The notes below the pieces were generated by a model, which saw only the letters and a program-made list of their open reading frames with translations, was not told where the DNA came from and searched no databases. From contig CAKRRH010000013.1 in assembly GCA_934394855.1 (NCBI GenBank), positions 1-45,703 on the forward strand: a DNA stretch of 45,703 bases, in the 5' to 3' direction. The position numbers were made by a program, and so were the translations under genes. Positions 34,504 to 41,836 of this stretch are shown one piece after another (position 1 is the stretch's first letter; each line of letters begins with the position of its first letter). Origin of the DNA: an uncultured Eubacteriales bacterium. GTDB lineage: Bacteria; Bacillota; Clostridia; Oscillospirales; Acutalibacteraceae.

Positions 34504-36731
34504 TATTCTTCGTTATTCTCGCTTTTTTCGGTTGATTTTTTTGTTGTTTTCTTGGTTGTTGATTTCTTAGCCGCAGTCTTTTTAGCCGTAGATTTTTTGG
34601 CGGCGGATTTTTTTGATGTTGTTTTTTTGGCAGTTGTTTTGCTCTCGGTTTTCTTCTCATAAACGGGCGGCGCAACATATTCCGTACACTGCTCATTGTC
34701 GCATACCAAAAGGTCTTTTCTGCGTTTAAACATCGTTTTGCCGCATTTCGGGCAAACATCGTTCGTCGGCTCGTCCCATGTGATAAAGCCGCATTCCTTG
34801 CCCTTTTCACAGCAAAAATATACTCTGCCTCTCGGGGATTTGCGTTTCAGGATCTTGCCGCCGCATTTCGGGCACGAGCCCGGCATTTCCTCTGCAATCG
34901 GCTTAGTGTTGCGGCATTCGGGGAATCCTGGACACGCTAAAAATTTTCCGAATCTGCCCGAACGGACGACCATTTTTCTGCCGCATTTTTCGCAAACGAC
35001 ATCGCTTTCCACAACCGGAACCTTGAGTCGTGTGCCGTCCATTTTTTCTTCGGCATTTTTTAGCGATTTATCAAATCCGCCGTAAAATTTATCAAGCACC
35101 TTAACCCAACCGATTTTGCCTGCTTCGACTTCATCAAGCTCATTCTCGATTTTTGCGGTGAACTTAACATCGACAATGTCGGGGAACATTTCGATCATCA
35201 GCCCGTTGATTGTTTCACCGAGCGGCGTCGGTTTGAGCGTCTTTTTCTCACGCTCGACATATTCTCTTGCGATTATAGTTGAAACCGTGATAGCATATGT
35301 TGACGGTCTGCCGATTCCGTTTTCCTTGAACGCTTTGATGAGCGTGGCTTCCGTATATCTTGCAGGCGGCTGTGTAAAATGCTGATTCGGCGCCAATTCC
35401 TTTAATTTTAATGCGTCGCCGACGCTGAGCTCCGGCAATGCTTTTGCGGTTTCTTCGTCCTCATCTCTGCCTTCTTCATATAGCACGGTGAAGCCGTCGA
35501 ATTTAACGGTAAATCCGCTTGCTTTGAACATATAATCAGCCGCTGTTATGTCAACATTAACGGTATCCTGCAAGCAGCTTTCCATTAAGCTTGCCATGAA
35601 TCGCTCCCAAATGAGCTTGTAAAGCTTATATTGTTCGGGGGCAAGCGACGATTTTACATCATCGGGTGTCAGCGACGGGTCAGACGGACGGATCGCTTCA
35701 TGAGCGTCCTGAGCATGATCGGTCTGCTTATATACACGAGGCTTTTTCGGCAAATATTTCTCACCGTATTTTGACATGATATATGCGTTGCCCGCATTTC
35801 TTGCGTCGTCCGAAATTCTAAGGCTGTCGGTTCTCATATATGTGATAAGACCGACTGCGCCGATTCCTTCGACATCAACGCCCTCATAGAGCACCTGTGC
35901 AATTCTCATTGTGCGCTGTGAGTTGAAGTTAAGCTTGCGTGAAGCTTCCTGAAGCAAGGTCGAGGTGGTAAACGGCGGTGCGGGCTGCTTTTTTCTTGTG
36001 CCTTTTTTCACATTGCCGACAACATATTCGGCGTTTTGCAAAGCGTTGACAATATTATCAGCCTGTTCTCCGTTTTCAATCTCAATCTTTTTGCCCGATT
36101 TATCTCCGTAAAATTTTGCTTCAAAGGTTGAACGGCTCTTTTGCAATTTTGCGTCAAGCGTCCAATATTCCTCCGGTTTGAACGCACGGATCTCATTTTC
36201 TCTGTCAACGATCATGCGAACAGCAACCGACTGAACACGACCTGCCGACAAACCTCTTTTTACTTTTTTCCACAAAAACGGACTCAATTTATAGCCAACA
36301 ATTCGATCAAGAACTCTTCTTGCCTGTTGAGCGTCAACAAGATCCATGTCGATTGTTCTTGGGTGACTGATTCCCTGCGAAACGCCTGTTTTGGTGATTT
36401 CGTTGAATGTGACTCGGTTTTCTTCCTTTTCGCTGAGTCCCAGAACATGACACAAATGCCACGAAATTGCCTCTCCTTCGCGGTCAGGGTCTCCTGCGAG
36501 ATAGACAAAATCTGCGTCGGACGCCTTTGACTTTAAATCCTTGATGACCGCCGATTTATCCTTCATATTGATATATTGCGGTTTAAAATTATCTTCAACA
36601 TCAACGCCGAGCTTTGATTTCGGCAAATCTCTCACATGGCCCATTGAAGCAATGACCTCATAGCCCGAACCCAAATATTTCTTAATGGTTTTTGCCTTTG
36701 CAGGCGACTCAACAATTACGAGCTTTGACAT
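34503..36731 (-). CDS. topA: DNA topoisomerase I
   Basis: This 742-residue type IA topoisomerase relaxes negative supercoils. The TOPRIM domain starts LVIVESPAKAKTIKKYLG and contains LAGDPDREGEAISWH; the catalytic tyrosine is in GLITYMRTDSLRIS near residue 300. Three C-terminal four-cysteine zinc ribbons begin at CEKCGRK, CPKCGGK and CPKCGKT. The protein ends with a Lys/Thr/Ala-rich tail of about 45 residues made of AKK(T/S)T-like repeats, which may raise processivity by DNA contact. It lies between dprA and trmFO. Confidence 0.97.
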   Translation of the reverse strand: MSKLVIVESPAKAKTIKKYLGSGYEVIASMGHVRDLPKSKLGVDVEDNFKPQYINMKDKSAVIKDLKSKASDADFVYLAGDPDREGEAISWHLCHVLGLSEKEENRVTFNEITKTGVSQGISHPRTIDMDLVDAQQARRVLDRIVGYKLSPFLWKKVKRGLSAGRVQSVAVRMIVDRENEIRAFKPEEYWTLDAKLQKSRSTFEAKFYGDKSGKKIEIENGEQADNIVNALQNAEYVVGNVKKGTRKKQPAPPFTTSTLLQEASRKLNFNSQRTMRIAQVLYEGVDVEGIGAVGLITYMRTDSLRISDDARNAGNAYIMSKYGEKYLPKKPRVYKQTDHAQDAHEAIRPSDPSLTPDDVKSSLAPEQYKLYKLIWERFMASLMESCLQDTVNVDITAADYMFKASGFTVKFDGFTVLYEEGRDEDEETAKALPELSVGDALKLKELAPNQHFTQPPARYTEATLIKAFKENGIGRPSTYAITVSTIIAREYVEREKKTLKPTPLGETINGLMIEMFPDIVDVKFTAKIENELDEVEAGKIGWVKVLDKFYGGFDKSLKNAEEKMDGTRLKVPVVESDVVCEKCGRKMVVRSGRFGKFLACPGFPECRNTKPIAEEMPGSCPKCGGKILKRKSPRGRVYFCCEKGKECGFITWDEPTNDVCPKCGKTMFKRRKDLLVCDNEQCTEYVAPPVYEKKTESKTTAKKTTSKKSAAKKSTAKKTAAKKSTTKKTTKKSTEKSENNEE

Positions 36732-36774
36732 ATATTCCCATCCTTTTTATATATTTTTAGCAAAATTTGCGGTG

Positions 36775-38073
36775 TTAAATCAGTTTATATGAACCGCCCG
36801 GGAGCGATTCCACCATTCCGTTGATCTCAAGCTCGGTCAGCGCATATAATACATCGCCTGCGTCGACTCCGCTTTTCTGAATAAGTATATCCACAGATTG
36901 CGGTTCATTTGTAAAGCAGTTGTAAATTTTTTCAATCGTTTCATCGTGTTCAAAATCGAGAGTTCTCTTTTTCGGCTTTGTTTCGGGCTTTTTAACTGCT
37001 CTGTCCGAATTATATTTATGAACGGGCTCAGCCGCAATATTCATATTGTTGTCATTGCCGTTGTCCAAATGCCGTTCATATCTTTTCTTGACGCCGAGCG
37101 GATCGATTTCGGAAACATTTCTGTTTTTGTTATACATATTAATGTACATTCTGTCCTCATTCAAAGGAATGTCGGCATTTTTAAAATCAAGCTTATGAGG
37201 AAACGACGACATATATGTATCGAGCACATCACGGGGAGTATAGATTGCCTCCGCCCCGTCTTTAAGCAGCTTATTATTTCCCGCATAGTTCTTATTTGTG
37301 ATGTCGCCGGGCACTACATAAATATCCTTGCCCTGTTCAAGCGCATGGCTGACCGTGATAAGCGAGCCGCTTTTTTCGGGTGCTTCAATCACGACAACGC
37401 CGTTTGATAATGCACTCATCAGTCTGTTTCTGATTGGAAATGTGCTGATTGACGGTGCAAATTCGGGCGGATATTCGGTGATTACCGCACCATTTTTGCG
37501 AACATCGTCACGAATCTTGCGGTTATTGAGCAAATAGGGATATTCGAGACCGCAGCCGAGCACGATGATCGACTTTTTATTTGCGGCAACCGCGCCTCTG
37601 CTGCAAGCGGTGTCGATTCCGAGCGCACCGCCCGAAATTATCACAGAGCCTGCCTCGGCAAGTCTGTATCCGAGAACGCTTGCGACTATCAAGCCGTTTT
37701 TTGTGCAGTTTCTCGTGCCTACCATGCAAATCCCGACTTCGTCCTCCATGTCGGGAAGTGTGCCGTCAACATAAAGCACGACGGGCGGATTTTTGATTCT
37801 GAGAAGTTTCGGCGGAAACTCATCATCGTCGGGAGTCAAAATCTTATATCCCTTTTCGGCGCAGGTTTTGATAATCTTTTCCGACTTTGCAAAATCATAG
37901 TTCTTGAATTTGCCGAGCTCTGCCGGCGTCATAATATGAGCCGAACGAATCTCAGCTTCATCTGCGTCAAAGAACGCTTTAACATCGCCGAATTTCTCAA
38001 GCACCTCAATGGCTCTTGAAGAACCGACACCGAAAATTGCCTGGACGGCTATCCAATATGCGTCGTTGATCAT
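36775..38073 (-). CDS. dprA: DNA-processing protein DprA
   Basis: This protein of about 432 residues loads RecA on incoming single-stranded DNA during transformation. It has an N-terminal helix-hairpin region, then the Rossmann-like core with MVGTRNCTKNG, SGGALGIDTACSRGA, IVLGCGLEYPY and PIRNRLMSALSNGVVVIEA, and a C-terminal winged-helix domain (about 365-430). A linker of about 70 residues rich in Asn, Arg and Lys between them is longer than usual. I use the ATG at 38071-38073; an in-frame GTG at 38082 is an alternative. It lies ahead of topA by 43 bp. Confidence 0.94.
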   Translation of the reverse strand: MINDAYWIAVQAIFGVGSSRAIEVLEKFGDVKAFFDADEAEIRSAHIMTPAELGKFKNYDFAKSEKIIKTCAEKGYKILTPDDDEFPPKLLRIKNPPVVLYVDGTLPDMEDEVGICMVGTRNCTKNGLIVASVLGYRLAEAGSVIISGGALGIDTACSRGAVAANKKSIIVLGCGLEYPYLLNNRKIRDDVRKNGAVITEYPPEFAPSISTFPIRNRLMSALSNGVVVIEAPEKSGSLITVSHALEQGKDIYVVPGDITNKNYAGNNKLLKDGAEAIYTPRDVLDTYMSSFPHKLDFKNADIPLNEDRMYINMYNKNRNVSEIDPLGVKKRYERHLDNGNDNNMNIAAEPVHKYNSDRAVKKPETKPKKRTLDFEHDETIEKIYNCFTNEPQSVDILIQKSGVDAGDVLYALTELEINGMVESLPGGSYKLI

Positions 38074-38108
38074 CTTTTTCACATCCCGTTTTTTATATAC
38101 TTATACTC

Positions 38109-38903
38109 TTACAGCGTCATAGCATATGCCAAAACCGCAGCTGCCGCTGCCGCGTTCAACGATTCGGCTCTGCCCTTCATCGGTATCGTAACTGCGCAAT
38201 CGCATCTGTCGATTATATCGTCGGACAAGCCGTTTGCTTCGTTTCCGATCAGCACGGCGCATCCGGTATCAAAGCCGCATTTATCGATCGGCGTCGCCGT
38301 TGCTCTCGGTGTTGAGGCATATGTTTTAATGCATTTTTCCTTGCATTCATCAAAAAGCTCGTCATCGGACATATCCAAAACGGTGAGCCGCAGCAACGCG
38401 CCCATTGACGCTCTTGTTGCCTTCGGGTTATATATATCGCAGCCGCCGACGGTGATGATTCCGTCAAGTCCGAATGCCTCTGCACTTCGTGAGATCGCCC
38501 CGACATTATCTGGATTTGAGATGTTGTGCAAAACCATATATCTGCCGCAGCCGGACAGCCGAACATCCGTCATATCGGGCATATTCATCACGCACAAAAC
38601 GCCCTGCGGATTAACGGTGTCGGAGATTGTTTTTAGCACATCATCGGAAATGAGATAGCATTTATCGCACTTTTCACCGATTCTATCAATGTCGTCACTT
38701 GATTTTTCATAAGCGGATTTTGTAAAAAACAAAAGACTCGGCGTCGATTTGTTCACAGCGTCGTTCATGACAATATCTTTACAAAGTCTAAGTCCCTCAA
38801 GCACAAATTTATTTTCCGATTTTCTGTACTTTGAAGATGAAATCAGCTTTTTCACAAGCTTGATTATATTATTCTGTTTGCTTGTTATCATATCATAATT
38901 CAA
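38109..38903 (-). CDS. TrmH/SpoU-family RNA 2'-O-methyltransferase
   Basis: This 264-residue SPOUT methyltransferase has an N-terminal substrate-binding domain (about 1-100, ITSKQNNIIKLVKKLISS). The knotted catalytic domain follows, with motif 1 NISNPDNVGAISRSAEAFG, motif 2 VLIGNEANGLSD and motif 3 IPMKGRAESLNAAAAAAV. The target is an rRNA or tRNA ribose; the exact site cannot be read from sequence. The start is a TTG at 38901-38903, placed by AGGAGG 9 bp upstream; the next ATG is too far. It is the first gene of the long minus-strand gene array. Confidence 0.88.
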   Translation of the reverse strand: MNYDMITSKQNNIIKLVKKLISSSKYRKSENKFVLEGLRLCKDIVMNDAVNKSTPSLLFFTKSAYEKSSDDIDRIGEKCDKCYLISDDVLKTISDTVNPQGVLCVMNMPDMTDVRLSGCGRYMVLHNISNPDNVGAISRSAEAFGLDGIITVGGCDIYNPKATRASMGALLRLTVLDMSDDELFDECKEKCIKTYASTPRATATPIDKCGFDTGCAVLIGNEANGLSDDIIDRCDCAVTIPMKGRAESLNAAAAAAVLAYAMTL

Positions 38904-39028
38904 TTCTCAACGCCTCCTTTGTATATTGCAAAATCCGCCTAAAATGCGGCTTGTAAATCAAAAAAACAAAGCCGCATAATAAAGCGAAAACGCACCCGGA
39001 AAAGCAAATAAATCCGGGTACGCTGATC
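38904..39028 (-). terminator. two hairpins after rplT
   Basis: Hairpin A, closest to rplT, pairs 38991-39000 with 39013-39022 (CGCACCCGGA against TCCGGGTACG, one wobble) and is followed on the minus strand by a T-rich tract. Hairpin B pairs 38944-38952 with 38969-38977 (ATGCGGCTT and complement, perfect) with a U-rich loop. Together they probably end the infC operon. I see no good promoter for the downstream methyltransferase gene, so partial read-through is possible. Confidence 0.7.
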
Positions 39029-39388
39029 TTATTTATTAAGAGCTGCTTTTGACTGCTCAACAAGTGCTGCAAATGCTTTTGAATCATTTACTGCAAGCTC
39101 TGAGAGCATCTTGCGGTTCATCATAACGCCTGCTTTTTTAAGACCGTTCATGAATGTTGAATAGTTCATGCCGTTCATCTTAGCAGCAGCCGAGATTCTT
39201 GTGATCCACAATCTGCGGAAGTCTCTCTTTCTCTGTTTACGACCGATATAAGCATAGTTGCCTGATTTCATTACAGCTTCTTTCGCTGTTTTGAAAAGCT
39301 TATGCTTTGAGCCAAAGTAACCCTTGGCAAGCTTCAATGTTTTATTTCTTCTTTTGCGCGTCATCATAGCGCCTTTAACTCGTGCCAT
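39029..39388 (-). CDS. rplT: 50S ribosomal protein L20
   Basis: This 119-residue primary rRNA-binding and assembly protein has the N-terminal basic extension MARVKGAMMTRKRRNKTLKL, the YIGRKQRKRDFRRLWITRI helix and the C-terminal globular part SELAVNDSKAFAALVE. In Firmicutes L20 represses its own operon by acting on the infC leader, and such a leader is visible upstream here. It is third in infC-rpmI-rplT. Confidence 0.98.
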   Translation of the reverse strand: MARVKGAMMTRKRRNKTLKLAKGYFGSKHKLFKTAKEAVMKSGNYAYIGRKQRKRDFRRLWITRISAAAKMNGMNYSTFMNGLKKAGVMMNRKMLSELAVNDSKAFAALVEQSKAALNK

Positions 39389-39433
39389 TTAATGTTCTTT
39401 CCTTTCAAAAATATTGCCCACAAGGCGTCCTTC

Positions 39434-39631
39434 TTATTTATAAGGGATAAGGCGCTTGATCTGTGCTGTATTCGTAACATCAGCCATTGCTGTTTTACGA
39501 AGATTTCTCTTTCTCTTTGTGGTTTTCTTGTTAAGAATGTGCGATTTGAATGCGTGCGCGCGTTTTACCTTGCCGTTTTTGGTAAGATTGAAACGCTTTT
39601 TAGCGCCTGAGTGTGTCTTAATTTTAGGCAT
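39434..39631 (-). CDS. rpmI: 50S ribosomal protein L35
   Basis: This 65-residue basic protein has the standard MPKIKTHSGAKKRFNLTKNG start and KRNLRKTAMADVTNTAQIK near the end. It lies between infC (26 bp) and rplT (45 bp) as in nearly all bacteria. AGGAGG lies upstream of its ATG. Confidence 0.98.
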   Translation of the reverse strand: MPKIKTHSGAKKRFNLTKNGKVKRAHAFKSHILNKKTTKRKRNLRKTAMADVTNTAQIKRLIPYK

Positions 39632-39657
39632 TTTTAGTCCTCCTGTGAAAATTTATC

Positions 39658-40173
39658 TCAGTTTTTCTTCGGGGCCAAAAACATCAACATGTTTCTGCCT
39701 TCCATCTTTGGCTGTTTTTCAATCGCCGCAAATTCTGCGCACGATTGTGCAAAGCGGTTCATGGTGTCGAGTCCCAAGTTCTGATGACCCATCTCACGAC
39801 CACGGAAACGAATTGATACTTTGACCTTGTTACCGTCTTTAATGAATCTTTCAGCATGACGAAGCTTTGTGTTGAAATCGTGAACATCAATGTTGATGCC
39901 GAGGCGAACCTCTTTGATCTCGATTACCTTTTGGCTCTTTCTTGCTTCTTTCTCACGCTTCGCCTGTTCAAAGCGATATTTGCCGTAGTCCATGATTTTG
40001 CAGACCGGCGGCTGAGCGTTTGGTGAAATTTTTACAAGATCGAGCGACGCTTCATCGGCTTTTTTGAGAGCTTCTTTCGCCGACATTATGCCGAGCTGTG
40101 AGCCGTCTGCGCCGATAAGTCTTACTTCCTTATCTCTGATCTCTTCATTGATGGAAAGTTCCTGCTTGCTGAT
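39658..40173 (-). CDS. infC: translation initiation factor IF-3 (AUC start)
   Basis: IF-3 prevents subunit joining and checks start codons. The first ATG (40086) gives only 142 residues and would remove the conserved N-terminal LSINEEIRDKEVRLIGADGS block. In frame, no ATG, GTG or TTG exists between that block and the ribosome binding site. The only well-placed codon is ATC at 40171-40173, 9 bp after GGAGG. This gives 171 residues, the family length. Known infC genes start at rare AUU/AUC-type codons that IF-3 itself discriminates against, allowing autoregulation. The C-terminal domain (PKMEGRNMLMFLAP) is intact. It is first in infC-rpmI-rplT. Confidence 0.93.
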   Translation of the reverse strand: MSKQELSINEEIRDKEVRLIGADGSQLGIMSAKEALKKADEASLDLVKISPNAQPPVCKIMDYGKYRFEQAKREKEARKSQKVIEIKEVRLGINIDVHDFNTKLRHAERFIKDGNKVKVSIRFRGREMGHQNLGLDTMNRFAQSCAEFAAIEKQPKMEGRNMLMFLAPKKN

Positions 40174-40325
40174 GTGACAGCACCTCCGTTTGAAAATTAC
40201 AACAAAAAAGGACAGATTAAATCTGCCCTGCGTTAAACTGATCGATTAACAATCGATTTGAAAAAATCTTGACCTTATTAAGCGAAGCCATAAGGTGAGA
40301 ACAGGACAGTTCTTCTTTGTTGTTG
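40174..40325 (-). promoter_or_regulatory. L20-type autoregulatory attenuator leader of infC-rpmI-rplT
   Basis: The leader (about 150 nt) contains, in transcript order: CTGTCCTG (plus 40302-40309), an ACCTTAT/ATAAGGT hairpin, an ATCGATT/AATCGAT hairpin (40241-40257) and a terminator. The terminator has arms 40210-40217 and 40221-40228 and the U run opposite 40203-40209. CTGTCCTG can pair over 8 bp with CAGGGCAG (40223-40230), which is the 5' arm of the terminator, forming an antiterminator. This matches the L20-leader logic known from Bacillus, where L20 binding favours termination. Confidence 0.75.
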
Positions 40326-40331
40326 CATATA

Positions 40332-40360
40332 TTTTATCACTCTTAAATCCTTTTGTCAAG
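40332..40360 (-). promoter_or_regulatory. sigma-A promoter of infC operon
   Basis: TTGACA (40355-40360) and TAAAAT (plus-strand ATTTTA, 40332-40337) have 17-bp spacing and precede the attenuator leader. Confidence 0.85.
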
Positions 40361-40466
40361 CGTTTTTTCTGTGTTTTTTACAAATATTTATATATTTTAG
40401 TGAGAGAATTTCATTTACAATCAGTCTAATAGATGTAAAACAAAAACAAGGAAGGATGTTTTTTAT

Positions 40467-41387
40467 ATGAAAAAATCATTAAAAAAGGCAATATCGCTTG
40501 TTTGCGCCGCCGCTCTCACACTCTCCGCCTCATTTGCCGCAGCAATCACATCAACGGCAGAAACCGACCAGAACGAGTGGAACTGTTCTGAACGCCAATG
40601 CTATGATTTGGACTATGACGGAAAAATCAACCTGAAAGATATTCTTAAATTAAGAAAAATTATTGCAGGCTATCAATATGAATATTGGATTTTTCCCGAT
40701 TTTAATGTTGACGGACAAATTAACATGAAGGATATTCTTGTAATGAGAAAAGCCGCAGCGGGACAGGATTATCAGCTCGGGTTCACGCAATATGACAATT
40801 CAGCCGAGACTCTGTCAAAATATGTTCGTTATGATAAGGATTTTGAATATACGATAACGCTGAACTACAACTCCCGAATCAACGGAAATTTCATTAAGAA
40901 AAGCCATGCTCTTGCCGATGTTACGGTCGAGGTTAAAAACAACTCGGGCAAAGATATTAAAATCAGGAACACCCGTTCATATATTGACCCCGAAAGCAGT
41001 CTTGAAAAGGACGCTCCGATGATGATTGCAATTGTCAACAAGGGTAAAATCGGCAAAGAATTTAACTATCCGTCGCCGAGAATATTTGCGATTGCCGAAA
41101 ACGGCATTGACGGAATCGTAGAACCTGACGAGTCGGGATTATATACCGGTTGGCAAAACAGATATAATAACGGAGTTGTTACACAGGAATATATTACTCT
41201 TAAAAAGGGCGAAACCGTTTCATATTCGGATAAATTCAACGCAAACAAAACAATAATCGACAACTACCTCGCAAAAGCATTCCTGCTGTCGGTAAAAGTG
41301 ACATATGAGGTTGACGGCAAAGCATTTGACAGCACCGTCTATCTGCCGCTGATCTCAATGTCAAATTCGGAAATAGCGGTAAAATAA
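40467..41387 (+). CDS. secreted protein with N-terminal type I dockerin
   Basis: This 306-residue protein has a signal peptide (about 1-34, KKSLKKAISLV then an Ala-rich core). A type I dockerin module follows at once (about 47-110), with two calcium-binding repeats, DLDYDGKINLKD and DFNVDGQINMKD. Each continues into an F-like helix ending RK..AG. Residues at recognition positions 10-11 and 17-18 are Leu/Met-Lys and Arg-Lys in both repeats, so the module is symmetrical. The rest (about 125-306) is beta-rich, with no domain I recognise. Dockerins bind cohesins on scaffoldins, so this protein may join a cellulosome or amylosome-like complex. An N-terminal dockerin without a recognisable enzyme is unusual. 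Confidence 0.82.
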   Translation: MKKSLKKAISLVCAAALTLSASFAAAITSTAETDQNEWNCSERQCYDLDYDGKINLKDILKLRKIIAGYQYEYWIFPDFNVDGQINMKDILVMRKAAAGQDYQLGFTQYDNSAETLSKYVRYDKDFEYTITLNYNSRINGNFIKKSHALADVTVEVKNNSGKDIKIRNTRSYIDPESSLEKDAPMMIAIVNKGKIGKEFNYPSPRIFAIAENGIDGIVEPDESGLYTGWQNRYNNGVVTQEYITLKKGETVSYSDKFNANKTIIDNYLAKAFLLSVKVTYEVDGKAFDSTVYLPLISMSNSEIAVK

Positions 41388-41415
41388 AATTATCGTTTTA
41401 AATTTTCAAAAAATC

Positions 41416-41444
41416 TTGACAATCACAGATAATAGTGGTAACAT
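41416..41444 (+). promoter_or_regulatory. sigma-A promoter of thrS
   Basis: TTGACA (41416-41421) and TAACAT (41439-41444) have 17-bp spacing, about 15 bp before the first element of the T-box leader. Confidence 0.7.
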
Positions 41445-41459
41445 TAAACCATATTTAAA

Positions 41460-41802
41460 AGGCGTTTGAGCAAAAAGCGCAGCAATGTTTTATTTTCGGC
41501 AAAAGAGAGCCGATGTCGTATATGTCGCTTGACATATCGGCTGAAATCATCGGCGTCGGTGTTGTTGCTGCGTACCGCTTTGCAAGCCGCTTGACGAAAA
41601 GCATTTTACCACATATTATGCGTCTAAGTCAAGCCGTCATCTCGCTGCGTTAAAGCGAAAACGAGCGGCAATGTCATAAATTCGATTCATTTGATTATGA
41701 TATTGCAATTCGGGTGGAATCATGGAGTAGACAGCTTCACCCCGACTTTATAATGCGACATTATTTATGTTGTATCAAGAGTCGGAGTGAAGCTTTTTGT
41801 TT
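41460..41802 (+). ncRNA. threonine T-box leader with terminator
   Basis: The Stem I base pairs GCAAAAAGC/GCAGCAA (41470-41485) with TTGCTGC...GCTTTGC (41565-41583). The unpaired 3' side holds ACC (41574-41576), a Thr codon followed by a purine as expected for the specifier. AAAGAGAGCCGATG (41502-41515) is the AG-rich Stem I motif. The T-box TTCGGGTGGAAT (41709-41720) can pair with TTCACCCCGA to form the antiterminator. The competing terminator has arms 41733-41747 and 41780-41794 and TTTTTGTTT after it. Uncharged tRNA-Thr would stabilise the antiterminator and switch thrS on. Confidence 0.9.
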
Positions 41803-41836
41803 CCCCCGAAAATATTATGAAAGGCACAAACAGAAA

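Noticed and set aside
34503..34660. Tandem DNA repeat or CRISPR-like array near the topA 3' end
   Set aside because: The repetition comes from coding an AKKTT-type protein tail; there are no spacers and no regular period.
41714..41836. 41-codon N-terminal extension of threonyl-tRNA synthetase
   Set aside because: It lies in the T-box antiterminator/terminator, has no family similarity, and the ATG at 41837 gives the standard TGS-domain start.
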